A stretch of 64,000 nt of DNA from contig CAKJVC010000182.1 of assembly GCA_918026815.1 (NCBI GenBank), positions 620,001-684,000 of the forward strand. The letters run 5' to 3'. Below are positions 32,896 to 45,440 of this stretch, in pieces. Each line of letters starts with the position of its first letter. Within the stretch, counting starts at the first letter, position 1. A program made the position numbers and the translations under genes. Origin of the DNA: Chalara sp. BL73. Lineage: Eukaryota; Ascomycota; Leotiomycetes; Helotiales. The notes under the pieces were generated by a model. The model was not told where the DNA came from, did no database searches, and saw nothing but the letters and a program-made list of their open reading frames with translations.

Positions 32896-35154
32896 GTTGG
32901 CAGAAGTACCGGGGTTTCTCTGGCTTCAGCAGGAGAAGCTGGTGAATATTGGGCACGAGTGAGAGGACTGAAAAGTCAAATAGTCAAGGAAATGAGGAAA
33001 CGGACGTTGTTGGGAGTCAATTATTTTTTGCTTATAAAGAGGAGGCCAGTGGTAACAGATATGTGAATATATGAGGGAATAGAGAGAAGGAGGAAAAAGA
33101 GGTATGGGAGGGGGGGAGGGGGGGAGGTATTTAAATAAGTCAAATATTCCAGTCCAAATCAAAACTGCAGGCGTTGAGTCTCAGGTTCACCTTCAGTTAG
33201 AATCTAAATGGCAAATGTTCGCAACAATGGCAAGACTAGTACGGAGAGGGTTAACTGCCCCACATTGGATTCCCAATCGAATTTCTATATTGACTGATAT
33301 CTATGAACTTAGTCGCGCAATGCTTGGAGCTAAATTAGGGCGTTGAGCACAACGGTTTGGTGCTAGCTCCCAGAAAGCAGCCATATTACTTTTAGGACCC
33401 GATCCTCGATATGTCCACAGAGTTTCTTGCTTCTGGTATAACTGATTCTTGGAAGTAAGCATGTTCAGTTTGTGCAGTCTCTGGACTGGAGTTTGAAGGT
33501 GAAATTTTCAACTTTAAGCACGTGAATCAGTCAATACAATTCTCTTTGGTTACTCCCCTCAAATTATATAACTATACTCATTGATAAGGATGACCCTAGG
33601 CACCTCTTGTTTGCAACTATCTCGATTCACGACGCCAGTAATCTATCTGCTCCGTAGGAAAGCATGTGTGGGCGGGGTTACGGTGAGGCCGAAACTAGGA
33701 GAAGGCATTCAAGCAGGAAATGGTCTCAAAAAATCTGACCTTGCAACTATTTTCCATGCTTGGCTTATCATTGATTTCGATTTCGTGTTCAGATCAGCCA
33801 ATATCACAACCTACGTTTGAGGAGAGGTTCAACTTCACCAGATACGACTAACAATCTATTGTTCTTACTTTATTTATGGCTGATAGAGTTCATCGCAAAA
33901 TTCTAATATAATTTGTTTCCCCGCATCTGATGTAAAATTCAAAGCTAGGCTGGATGTCCAACCATTCCGACGGGCACTCCAACTTCAATCGCATCGCAGA
34001 TCATGAAGATCCTTGAACATTATGCATTGCTGTGGAATATACTAAAGACTTAAGTTCGTAATGACTCGGCTTGATAAACAACATTGCTAAAGATAATGCG
34101 CATAGTATTTGAAAAGGGTAGATATTTAGAAGCTCCTAAGAATCCGTGGTCCACAAATATTCAGGGGTAACCGCTCATCTCTGCCTGTTCGCCCTCTCCG
34201 ATAACGCATTGGGCTCTGGCTAATATATTCATATGTAATAGAATCATGGATATTCTTGAATGCAAATACTGCTAATTGCCAAAGATCTCATGCCAAGGAC
34301 AGCCTCCTTGTCGAAGAATTTTCCGATAGGGCTGAAGCGGGGTGCCAAGTGATGTGTCAAGTAGTGTCCCCGTAGGAAACTCTAATTGAGCCGCAATAAG
34401 AAGACTTTCCAGTGGCGCAAATATCTCAGATAAAGTAATATTATTGAATTGTTGTGCATAGTAGCCTCAAAATGCGTGTTTTCATGCTGTTTTCGATATG
34501 GCGGACCTTTTTTCTCGACACCTCCATCCCATTTAGTCCCCACGCGAGGGAAAGAGCCGCTGAGGTGCGCAACTTCCTGCTCCTTGATAATTAAATCAAA
34601 ACTAGTTGCTCTCACCGTATTTGAACGGAATTGTATCGAGGGACCAGGCCTTCTATTTTCCAAACATATCAGAGCACCCTAAGCTTAATCTAAAACACAA
34701 AATGATTGTTTGGTGAATGATTTTGGAGCAATGCTCAAAAGGCTGGAACTCTATTTGGATATACCTACCCGAGAATCCTGAGCTTCCCGCCTTTTTTTCC
34801 TCCATCTAAATTATGTCCATGTCTCTCTTCTAATACAAAAACTCGAAGCAAGTAGATATAATCCTCCGACTTTTCAGTAGACCTGGTTCAAGGGTTCCAT
34901 ACAGTGCGTTGCTCGCTCAGTTGGCAGGTGCTGCACAATTCTCTGGTGTTCTGACTCATTTTAGATCCGAAGGAGCGAGTTTCCACCAGCCTCTAGTGCC
35001 CGAAGGAAAACCGCCCGGGGAGGATTCATGTGTCCCCGTCGATCAAAACACCATCATTTTGTCTTGCTACCAACATCCATCGCCTACCTTATTTACAAAC
35101 AAACATCGACCTCACAACACTCATAGTTCACTATAACTATCAGCTTAACGAGAA
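32896..35154. other. Divergent intergenic region, 2.3 kb
   Basis: Lies between the starts of two orphan genes (minus and plus). It has a G-rich run at about 33103-33127, which is a pyrimidine tract on the minus strand ahead of the coiled-coil gene. No ORF is convincing. The part from 33400 to 34900 is AT-rich and holds nothing I can name. Confidence 0.4.
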
Positions 35155-36306
35155 ATGCCGCCTACACAATCTATAAAGCGTCCGCGTGAGGATACACTAA
35201 CGCAGTCATCTGGCCATCACACCCACGAATTGGTTAAAAATCTCCTTGGTGGCACAGCCCATCGAGACTCACAAGGTTTTGGTCGCCAACGACTATCTAT
35301 ATCTTCCCTTAACACGCAAGGCGTACCGCTATTTCCGCAGATGCCGGATCAAGCTCAGTGTCACACCATACTAGCCCCCTATAACAATGAGCAGAGCCAT
35401 GAACCGCCGGTGAAGGTCTTCCATAATGGTCTATGGTGCCTGAGGGTACAAGGGATGGTGAACCCTCACATCTATCCGGGGACACAAATTTTCAGGTACG
35501 ACCATATGCCAGCGACTGGTCAAACAGATCAAAATCAATCAATGGGCAGCATAGGGCCCCGACCTATGGGATGGGTGCCGATCCCGCTACCATCGATGCA
35601 TTATCAACAGCCACCAATGTATTGTAATCAACCAGTAAATATGCAGCCAGTCTGTCGTACAGGTCCTAATTCAGTCCCGCATCATCTCGTTCACCAACAT
35701 ATGGGGTTTTCAGGTGGCCGTGGGGCAATGAATGATCCTCAGCAGGGGCAAGCGTCAGGCGACATTCTACTAGCGGCCCCAGACCTCCAAAATCTTGATC
35801 CAAGGCTCCTCGTTGATAGCGACCAACAAATCCGGACAGCAATCGGCGATGAAGAAATAAATACCACACACCAACGAATTGCTAGGGCCATACTCCAACA
35901 GGAATTCTCGAAAAATGCCGGCACTACTGGCACATCCGCGTCCTTGGAACGCCTCTCCCCGGAACTTACGCCACCTATCCAATCACCCGAGACGAAATCT
36001 CCCAGTATATCTCGCGCGGAAGCTATCATAAAGGATATTGATGCTGCGGGCGGTTTCGAGGCGTGGTTGTCAGCAGGTACTCCGTCTTCTCCACCGAGTT
36101 CAGATGGAGAAGGTGGCGGTGCTACTCCACCAGAAGCTCCCGATAGCGAAGAGCAGGAGAATGAGGCAGATCAGGCTTTGACAGCTATGGTTGCCGCTGA
36201 CTTGGCTGCTGCCATGACTCCAGGGAGCGCATTTGGTCCGAACAGCGATGCTAACTTCAACAACTTTTGCAAAGATTGCTTTGAGTTAATGGATTCAGCA
36301 TTATAA
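35155..36306 (+). CDS. Single-exon orphan protein (383 aa)
   Basis: An ATG (GAAATGCC) opens 384 codons without intron. The N-terminus is basic (IKRPRED, a possible nuclear signal). The middle is rich in Met, Gln, Pro and His; residues 250-330 are Ser/Pro/Glu rich with an acidic DSEEQENEADQ stretch. The end contains a short hydrophobic helix and a Cys pair (NNFCKDCFELMDS). It shares the disordered style of its divergent neighbour at 30.6-32.9 kb, so the two may be related in origin or expression, but I see no sequence repeat shared between them. Function unknown. Confidence 0.65.
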   Translation: MPPTQSIKRPREDTLTQSSGHHTHELVKNLLGGTAHRDSQGFGRQRLSISSLNTQGVPLFPQMPDQAQCHTILAPYNNEQSHEPPVKVFHNGLWCLRVQGMVNPHIYPGTQIFRYDHMPATGQTDQNQSMGSIGPRPMGWVPIPLPSMHYQQPPMYCNQPVNMQPVCRTGPNSVPHHLVHQHMGFSGGRGAMNDPQQGQASGDILLAAPDLQNLDPRLLVDSDQQIRTAIGDEEINTTHQRIARAILQQEFSKNAGTTGTSASLERLSPELTPPIQSPETKSPSISRAEAIIKDIDAAGGFEAWLSAGTPSSPPSSDGEGGGATPPEAPDSEEQENEADQALTAMVAADLAAAMTPGSAFGPNSDANFNNFCKDCFELMDSAL

Positions 36307-36984
36307 TTGGCGCATGTCATGGCTCGGCGTTGTAGTTGAGAAAATGGTTCAAAACGCAGGTAATGGGGAATATGTTAAGTATTTCGCAAATCCCTTATAA
36401 AAAAAGAGTTTTTGCGTGTGTGATATTCTTTTGGTTGGCTGTTATCGTTCTATTTTCTTGCGGTTGCCTTATTTTATTTCCATGGGTCTTTGGTTACCTG
36501 TTTTGACTTTGGCTTTGAGTATACGGTTGGCCTCTTACGGGCTTTGACCGTGGGTAGGATATCCTGTGCTTGTTTCTATCCTTGAATGGGACAAGATGGC
36601 CTTTGGTCTTGCTGTAACTTTACAAAACTAAAAAGAAAACAAGTTGAACATCAGAATTCTGAAGTGATTATAAGGATTGAGGTATTTTTGTCCATACGAA
36701 ACACTTCGATTTGTATGAGGTGAGCCTGGAGAGCTACTTAAAGGACCAGGGTGGTGTAAAATTTTGAAAAGCAGAGAAGCAGAGAAGATTCAATTTGCTA
36801 AGCATAACAGGAGCAGAACTACAGAAGGAGTACACGCGTTGATACGGGCAGCACGACATAAAATCATAAAGACCGTTACAAAGTAAAGACTGTACCACCT
36901 GGTTTCTCCATCTTATCTTCTCTCCCTCCTTCCCTACCATCCCTGTTCCACCGCGCTCTCCCCATCTTCCCATTAAAGAGAAGC
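36307..36984. other. Convergent intergenic region
   Basis: 3' flanks of the orphan gene and of the alcohol oxidase. No ORF or repeat of note. Confidence 0.45.
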
Positions 36985-39698
36985 TCAAAGTCTTGATTTA
37001 GCAACACCGCTTAGCTCACCAGGGGCATGATAGTTGGGGACCTTCATATCCAGCGCGGCGCCCGAGTACCCGAGGTCCTCGGCGACGAGCACAGCAGCCT
37101 TCTCGCCAATGAGCAGCGCGGTGCTGTACGTGTTGCAGCCGACATTATCTGGGCAGATGGAAAGGTCAGCGACCTTGAGGTTCTTGACGCCGTGCACGTT
37201 GAGGCGCTCGTCCAGCACGCCGTGCTTCACGATCGAGTTGCCCTCGCGCGGTGCCATGCTGCACGTCCCCAGCGAGTGCCACGTCGTCTCCACGTGCCGC
37301 TTCACCCACTCCTCGATGTGCTGGATGTCCTGCTTGCTGTACTTCAGGTCTTGGTACAGCGATTGGTGGTTCGAGTTGAGGATGTTCGGCTTGGCTACTG
37401 TGCCGGCTTCGAGGGGCAGGGACCAGGATCCGTGTTCTAGTTATGGTTAGCGTTTGTGGCTTTGTTTGGGTAAGGGATATGGATAGGAGTGAGAGATGTG
37501 TAGTGGATAACAGGTGTGAGGGGAGGGGGAGGGAGGACATACGGATTCCGGCGGTCAGGTTGCCTGGCAGAGCATATGCCTTTGTGGTTGCGAGATCCAT
37601 GTCCTTCGCTCTTGCGGGCGAGTCGAAGTCGTAGAATGGATGCTATTGACGTCATCAGTAACAATGGTCTCAAGGAAAGAAGAGGGACGGGAAACCGACC
37701 ATATTCTGCACTTCACCGGCATAGGCGTCCATACGACGCGCTGTCTCACGGGACTTGATGTATCCCCAAACCATTGGTGCCATGTCTCGCTCATCGTTCA
37801 TGAAGCCCGCGTCGAAGTCAGGTGCTTCATATGGATCTGGGGAGACAATGTGGGTTGAACCTCGAGAGAAGGGGTACTCGAGGAAGTGGAACATCGTGAA
37901 GAACTTTCCGGGTGGCATGAGCATGTGGTCTCCGAACCATCTAATCACATCAGCGTTCGTCCCATTTTCTCACTGATAAGCACATGATACTCACCCAGCA
38001 ATCACACTGTAATGCATAACAGGCTTGTCCTCCTTCTCCTTGAAGTAGCTATCCCAGCCACTTCTGAAATGCGGTGTTGGCCAGCTCTCAATCTCCTTCA
38101 ACTCCGCCTCTGTAGGACGGATCTTGACGCCGGCTTCGATACCGTTTGTGGCGAGGGGACCGGTACCTTTAATGTTCCACTCGTCGAAGACCGCCTTCTG
38201 AACTTCGGGGACGCCACGCACGAAGTCGTCGAAGGATTCGGTGTCTGGCTTAGCGCGGTAGACGGAGAAGGTTAGGTAGTGATCTTGGAAGTTCCTGGCC
38301 GAGGTCAGTATTGGTAGATTTTCGGGATTGGGGAAGGATCTAGATCGTGTGTGGCGGGTGGGGATAGGTGAGAGATGAGGCGGCTAAGGTTGCGCACTCT
38401 TCACAACCCATCCACCGCCGCTTCAAGTATAGAGAGAGCTTACAATCCTACACCTGGTAAATCGACAATAGGCTTAACACCAGCATTCTTCAACTTTGCT
38501 GGATCACCGATACCACTTCGTTGCAGAATAAGTGGCGAGCTCAGCGTGCCGCCTGACACGACGATTTGTTTGCGTGCTCGGAATGTACGGGATTGTTGCT
38601 GCTCGGGGTGACTCGTGTTAACAACATCCTAGGTGATGATAGAGATGGATTTGTGAACAGGATTCGAAGAGGCTCCTTTATAGGGACTTACCGATGGGTG
38701 AAGTGGTTTTGTAGGAACGGTTCGGACTCCGACTGCCTTGCCGTTTTCAATAATTATCTTATCGACTTTGGTATTGCATTGTAGGTGCAAGTTGTCATAC
38801 ACCGAGCGAGTAGAGTGGATGTAAGCATGTGCTGAGTCGGAGCGGCGGCCAGTCTAGGGATGTTAGATGGTCGATAAGAGGAAGAAAAGGAAATCACATA
38901 CGTCCCGATTGATCCATTTCAGCCAGTGTTCCGCTCCGCTACCTGATGTTAGCTTTTACAAGGCGGTTTAGATTGTGGCATCTTACTGTCCTGTTACGAG
39001 ATCTTGAAGATCATCTGTTGTGGGAATACCTTGTGACTCGGCAGCCCTGAGGAAGTCCTGCATAACTGGGTACGTATAGTTTCCGAACGAGACCTTGATT
39101 GGTCCTTCGAATCCATGGATGTCCCTGTTTCCCTCTATCAGCATCTACCCATGCTAATGGTAGGGCTGGTAGACTCACCTGTTGTTACAAGCCCGTTGGT
39201 AAGTCTCATGCTTCCTCATCAATGGAATTAACTCCTTGGTGGTCCATCCCTTTGCCTGGAAATCATCGTAATCACTCGCACTAGCACGTGTATACATCAT
39301 GAAATTGATACTCGAGCCACCACCAAGGATATGTGCACAAGGCACAATGGCTTTGCGACCGGCAAGCCATTCGGATGGACGCGAGTAATAAAATGATGCT
39401 GTCTTGCTATCCAGTTTCATATTCCGAGGAACTGCCTTTTATTAGGAATCACATTCAGATGGAGAGAGGATGGGGAGAGATACAGATTCCTGGACGAAAA
39501 ACCCATGGGTTGTTCAAGTTGCTCTCGCCGCCTTCGATGAGCAGAACTTGGAGCTTGTGGTCGAGATTCGCCAGGCTGAGGTATTCGTAAGTTTGAGGGA
39601 AGAGCAGTTGGGAAGATGTGAGCTCACCGTCCAGCTACAACACATCCTGCGCTTCCTCCTCCACAAACAATGATATCGACCTCATCGGGGACTGTCAT
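36985..39698 (-). CDS. Alcohol (methanol) oxidase, GMC family, peroxisomal (676 aa)
   Basis: Eleven exons, 5' to 3': 39698-39628, 39575-39484, 39431-39179, 39124-38987, 38938-38902, 38853-38692, 38628-38444, 38294-37995, 37940-37700, 37642-37543 and 37436-36985. They sum to exactly 677 codons. The product is a full-length alcohol oxidase (EC 1.1.3.13), close in length to the yeast enzymes of about 663 residues. The FAD-binding CGGGSAGCVVAG is at residues 12-23, the GMC block HILGGGSSINFMMYTR follows in the first third, and the catalytic region HVETTWHSLGTCSM plus CPDNVGCNTYSTALL is near the end. It oxidises methanol and short alcohols to aldehydes with H2O2. It ends in SRL, a PTS1-type peroxisome signal. 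Introns are 48-149 bp; one exon is only 37 nt. In plant-associated fungi it may use methanol from pectin or lignin. No pathway partner lies next to it. Confidence 0.95.
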
Positions 39699-41755
39699 CT
39701 TGACTTCCTGTTATGGTATGATCTTGTTGGGGTTCAGGTTGCTTCTTGCAAAGCTGTAATTGACAATGGATAAAAATGCCCCCTCAGAGTGCCTGGGTCG
39801 TAGTTCCTTTTCAAGGTTTCCCAAATAACTCATCCTTGGGTCTAAGAAAAAGTTTCCCCGCACGTTGGCTCCTTGACGCAGGAGGGGAACATGGCATGTT
39901 TCTGACGCGGTTCCTCCGCTTGAGAGGAAGGGTTTCCAATGCCATTGGCCATGAATGTCCGCCAATTCATCTCAAGCCCTCTTTCCTGCATAGTTCCAAT
40001 ACACAAGAATATCAAGCATATAGCTACCCCTCATCTTGAGTAACATGACAGTTCGAGACTCCTGGGGAAAAAAATTTAATTGATCCGAATGCCGAAGAGC
40101 ATTTCAGCGTGCAGGCAGGGGCTTTGGAGATATGTCGGGCTTGGGATGTGATATACCGTGGAAGATACGAGGATCGTAAACTGAGACTTGGCGCTTGGCC
40201 ATTGAAACAACGAGTGATACCAGTTTACTGCGAGACTACCCCGCTTAATAACGGCAAATGGAAATATTGAAGTTCCACGGAATGAGTGGTAGCAATCTCA
40301 CGATGGATACGGATTGGTAGGTGTGGCAAGCAGATAATGCTCGAAATTGGCCCAGCTCGGAGCTGTGCACTTCAAGATTCTTGCACTCTCTTAAACTGGG
40401 AGTCGTTCTCCCAAGACAAAACAAAAAGAGGTAGACAGCCTTCTTAAATTTGTAGCAAGTCTCGCAGACAACATACAAGGAGCGTATACCAATCCCAAGA
40501 TATCTCCGAAGTCCAATCTTATTCCCGCCGCTGATTGGGAGCTAAGGTACATCCTTGAGGTATCTCCTGCTTGACTGGATGCGTGGAAACACGTTTCAGG
40601 TGATACGACGTGCTCTCTGTTGGATTGACAACTAAAATATTTCTCGAACAGGAGTAGCATGGGAGAATGGAAAGTGGATCGACGTATGCAAGACGGTTGC
40701 GGGGTAGCTGTCCTCCGGCTTAGCCGGTCTTGACGTGCAGCTGTGGTGAAAAGTAATTGGTCAACTATATATGGAGAAGAGGGGGCTGAGCGGGAAAGGC
40801 TTGTTGTTTGATTGAGGGGCTTTTTATATCCGGAGCGGCCTTTTTATGTGAAAGGAGAGGTGGTAGAAGTCACTGGTAGAGGTGTTGGCATCGAGTTGTT
40901 GTTAGAACCAAGTTTAGCGAGAACAGTTTCATCTAGTAGATAATAGATTGAAACTTATATATGCTAGATCTCGCGACGTCGTGCGAACCAGAGAATTTAG
41001 TAGAGGACAGCTCTAGATTTGTCTATGGATGTGAGCTGTCCTGATGTCAACTTCCAGTCCCTGTCCACTCGCTTACTCGTGTAGGCACATGACATGCCAG
41101 CCTTTCTTCTGTCATGGCTAACCATGTTAACTGTGATGATTATCTAAAGATTGGTAAGAGCAGAAGTCACTAGATAGACTTTTCAGATAAGTTTGGAGTA
41201 TACCCTAGAAAAGACGTGCTGTTGAGAAGTATTGTGGGTCCTCGTAGATAGCACGTGGTTTTGTCTGATAAAGCTTCGGATGAGGTGGGCTGGCCTCTTC
41301 CCGCCTCCATACATTTCATGAATGTTTGTAGTAACCTCTCAATTCCCAAGTAACCCCAGCTGATTGTTCGTCAATTTCGATCAATCAAAGATACTTAGCT
41401 TGCGCGTTACTGTCGAGCCTAGGCAAGTGCCGTGTGGGACGAATCTGGCTAACAACCTATGCAAAGTTTAGGGGGGTTCACCGACGTGATAACTAAACAG
41501 TTAGCATTTCCCCTCAAACATACAGCACATGCTTCCTTTCCCAACGTATGATTTCTGCAGAGGAAACTATCGTTAAGATACGAGAAAACCTGATTTAGTG
41601 GGGATCATATATTGTACAATTATCAGCCACATGTATACAGCGGAATTTACACAGCCTTAGCTGACATACACAAATCGGCTCGCAAATCCTTGTGAGATCT
41701 GCCGTTATGAATTCATACGCCTGCGAGATTCCATACTAGCAAGTCCCGCGTAGAC
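39699..41755. other. Long intergenic region upstream of alcohol oxidase
   Basis: 2 kb with no supported ORF. It should contain the alcohol oxidase promoter (transcribed to the left) and the 3' flank of the next minus-strand gene. I recognise no TATA box or repeat with confidence. Confidence 0.4.
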
Positions 41756-42552
41756 TCAGTCATCACCCAAGAATTCCCTTTCCAGCGGCCAACTCCTCTC
41801 CGCTTGCACTATCATCGGTCTCGCATACGGGTTGATACTCGGCAAGACCCAGCCAAGCATCCCGTCTCCATTTCGCGCCGTTCTTCTCCTTCGATAACCT
41901 CTCCCAGAACTCATCTCTCCCTCCCAATGCTGTCGTCTCGTCCTTGCTCTGTCAGGTCTCCGCACGCTATATCTTCTGTATTGAGTCTCCCACCCACCGC
42001 CTCGCTTGTGAACTCCCGAACGAGCTATGCGTTCTGATTCCGAGTCAGTGTCATACGAGATGTAGGCCCTTGGGACATAGGCAGCGGAACGGTTGTCAAT
42101 GCAACATTTGTAGCAGATTGTTATCAAGACCATGGTTCCGAGGATGGAGCTCAGGACTGCAGCGATAATGACGCCTGTACTGGTGGTTCCGGAGCTTTCT
42201 GACCGACGAAAGTTAGAATGAAGGGTTGGTGTGGCAGTTCGCAGAGAGAACTCAGTAGGATTGATGGTTGTGGTGAAAGTTGTCGATGAACAAGTGATGG
42301 AGAGGATTATTTCGTATAGTGATGGAGGTTGCCTCACGACAAGGTGAGGCTGAGGCTGACTGATTGTCCTTACAAATGGTGGCATTGAGAAGATGTTACT
42401 CAGTGGCGAGTTATCTATGATAATAGTTTGCGACGTGGCATTGTGGGGAACGGAGAGTAATATAGACGGCCAAAAGACTGGCCAAGGCAACAAGATATCA
42501 GGAGAAGAAGGATGGGTTCGTCGCCCGGATTGCCGAAGCCTTGTATCTGCAT
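41756..42552 (-). CDS. Single-pass membrane protein with Arg-rich cytoplasmic tail (247 aa)
   Basis: The proposed start is the ATG at 42552 (MQIQGFGNPGDE then LLLLISCC). Exon 1 is 42552-42468, a 53-bp intron (GTCTAT, CATAG) follows, and exon 2 is 42414-41756. The long exon-2 frame lacks an early ATG, and this join supplies a start with a signal-peptide-like hydrophobic stretch. A Ser/Thr-rich extracellular part follows, then one transmembrane helix (GVIIAAVLSSILGTMVLITI) and a Cys-containing, strongly Arg-rich tail (RRRRTARNGDG). This is the common architecture of fungal surface sensors. The membrane segment is certain; the N-terminal exon is a proposal. The gene lies 291 bp from the 3' end of the Zn2Cys6 gene. 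Confidence 0.55.
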
Positions 42553-42843
42553 TTCCACCGCGTTGAGGGGTGGAGCCGCATGCCTTTATGAGAGGATTAA
42601 CAGATGTTGATATAGTGCGCCAGATAGGCCAGTTACTGATTATATATTAGGAGGCTTGCATGCTGCATATTTCGCAATACAAGGCGAATATTTGTGGAGT
42701 GGAGGCAATTGGCCAATAATGGCGAGGCTGATTGAGCCGAGTGAGCTATCGCAAGGCTGCAGAATTCGAGGCGCATGGCGTTGAGGGCGGGCTGTCTTTC
42801 TATAGGAAATCCAGGCAGCGAGGTGGTGTTACAAATGGTGTTA

Positions 42844-45440
42844 TCAAGCCGCAAAGGATGGCCCTGTATAGACAGGATCTTGCCCAGGGTAATAAGCAGG
42901 AAGATCGCCATCCAGCAGAGTCTGATAATATTCCCAATCTAGAGCTGCAATATCTGGCATGTTCATATCAATTGGGAAGTCCGACTGGTTCCACTGGGAC
43001 ATCTCATGTACGTTGTTGGGATACGCATTGGTGGCGGTGAGATACTCGTTGGGTGGAGCCTCAACCAAGGCAGGCTTGGGACGTGGCTCTTGCGATCTGT
43101 ACTCCGTTGTTTGAGGAGGTGTCTCCGGAATTCGTCTCTGTGAACGAAGGACAGAGATGAAACGCGGTGGTGTAGTCATCTGTGCCCCTCCGTAAAGCCC
43201 GCCTGCTTCCTCCCGTTTTGTCCACGCCTTCAACGCCAGATTTCCTATTGCAAAATACAAACTATTCTTGGCGTCTCTGAGGAATTCTGGCCGATTTTCA
43301 AACGCGAATTCAACGTGCTTCCATGCCCTATCCACCTCCTCTCCGGATACGCGGCTGCGCAGTTCGCTAAGCAGATAGATGAAAGCATCAAGCTGAAAAT
43401 GTACCTGGATATGCCACATAAATCCCCGAATGCTGTTGTCCCCATGCACCATAGACGAGATTTCGAGCTCATTCAAGCTTAGCTTGAATAACATATCCTT
43501 CTCTTTCTGTGGCATGGATGCGCCTTTGTCAGGATACTGACGCGGATGATGAGCCATTATCCTCATGGTACAGAGAACTGATTTTGACATATATATCGCG
43601 AGAAGATGTGCTGGAATGCTAGGGTCGCAAAATCGAATGAATTTTTCTTGAAATATTACTTCCAGTTCATCGATAGATTTATCTTTCTTGCCCAGATGTT
43701 CGGGCCCGAGGTCAGGGTGCATGGTGAGATCTTTACCAACTTTAAATGTGCCCGACCTTTTCAACGCTGCTGCAACTTCAAATCGAAGTGAACAAAGTAG
43801 CATCTCAGTCACGCCCTCCCTCTCAGGCGGCATTTCCTTCATTTCTGGACTCAAATCGCTGTCGCTAATATTTTTTGGCATCTTAGCGTCAAATTTGACG
43901 AGCCATACAGGAAACCCAGCTCCTGCCAGTTTAGAGGCTTGTCCGTCAAGGAAGATGACCTGCCACCACGTTCGCCTTCGCATCTCCACGTCGAAAGGGG
44001 AAATTTGGTGGTCTGCTCCGTCGCGGTGGATACCAAGCCGCTGTGCGATTCTGACTGCGCTGCCAGTCAAGATCCACATAGAATGTGGGTCGTAACATTT
44101 CCGGACGGCTAGAATATACAATACAAAAGCTTGCAGCGTAGTCAGATTCAATGATTTCAGCAGCCTGGCGTTAATCAAGGCCTGTTGCACGCTCGTAGAG
44201 AACTTTTTGAGAAGATTATTCTTCGTGTCGCCGAGCATAGTCTCACATTCCTCGGGCTGCATCGACGTCACGGCGAGGAGGTATATGGCGAACATTAAAG
44301 CTTCAACATGCTTTGGTATATAGTGCAAGTCGGATGTTGCATCTATGAGTGTTTGCTGGACGGTTGGAGCATGAAAAATCTTGACCAGGGGATTAACATT
44401 GACCAAAAATGTCTGCCATAGTCTGAAAATTTGGCCAACAGGCGGATGACGAGAATACAGATCCGCGGGCGGGACGCCGTGACCGACGAGGAATCTTTCT
44501 GGCTCAGGGTAGAGCCCACTCTCATTGATTTCATCATCGGATGATGCTTGAATTTGAAGAGACTAAATAAATTTTGGTTAGTAAGCAAAGATATTGGATG
44601 GTCTACTAAAGGATCTCGTCGCTATATTGTGGGAAGGCTGCATGGATTGACATGACGACTATGGGTCAATGTCTTTTTCGACATGTTTACAAAAACTTAA
44701 AAATAGGGGTACACCTAGGAAGTTAAGGCACAGTTCAAGTTAAAGCAAGATGAATGGCAGATGTCCCGAACTCTCGGTCAACCAAGGCGGCACGTAATAC
44801 AGACAAGAAATGAGTCTTCTGTAGACTTGCATACCTCTTTAGTAATGGGATCCTCAATCTCATCTCTAAGATTTTCCCATAGAGTACTTCATCAGTCAGC
44901 ATTTTGTGGATAGAAGAGAATAGAATGCTCATACTTCTCCACATAACGAGAGTTCTCTTTATCTCTAAATAGCATGCCCTTATCGTCGTCTCTCGCGGGA
45001 AGACCCATCGTTAAGCCACGGCGAAACTCGCCTCGCGTCTCGTGGAAATGGGAGTCGGTGGGATCATCGAGAGGCTCATGATCATCCTCCTCGATCTTGA
45101 TCCTGTGCTTCTTGAGCAACATTTCATACTTTTTCAACTTACTCCCAAGATCTTGCTCCGAGAATTTCTTCCTCCGTCTCCTTGGCGCGGCTGGCGCGCT
45201 GGGTACGCATTCTACCCTTGCCTTGATGCAGTTGGAACATGGCTTCTGACGATCACATTTCACCTTTCGCTGCTGACAGAGGATGCAGCTGTGGCCACGG
45301 GTAATCTTCTGCACGGGCGCGGATGCTGGTGGAGGGGCAAGAACGGGTACAGATGCGGATGCGGATCCAGAGGCCATGCTCTCTGGGGTTTGGGAGGGAG
45401 TGGCCAGCATCTCGGGTGTGGTGTGCAGGTAATTCTCCAT
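42844..45440 (-). CDS. Zn2Cys6 transcription factor with fungal-specific regulatory domain (758 aa)
   Basis: Exons: 45440-44935, 44886-44835 and 44562-42844. The introns (48 and 272 bp) give 759 codons. The zinc cluster at residues 52-78 has perfect C-x2-C-x6-C-x5-C-x2-C-x6-C spacing (CILCQQRKVKC...), followed by a basic linker (PRRRRKKF) and a coiled coil for dimerisation. The ENSRYVENTLWENL block that spans exons 1 and 2 is typical between the DNA-binding part and the middle homology region. The third exon carries the fungal transcription-factor domain with its RLGIHRDG and MRRRTWWQVIFLD signatures. The long second intron is unusual here and may hide another exon. Its promoter region is shared with the divergent DHA2 transporter, a likely target. 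No symbol can be assigned. Confidence 0.9.

Noticed and set aside
36985..37600. Plus-strand open frames of 130-140 codons over the last alcohol oxidase exons
   Set aside because: They are antisense to a well-supported GMC oxidoreductase and have no start context or family.
44735..44944. A separate short gene on the minus strand inside the Zn2Cys6 locus
   Set aside because: It is out of frame with the spliced factor; the true small exon 44835-44886 explains the coding signal.
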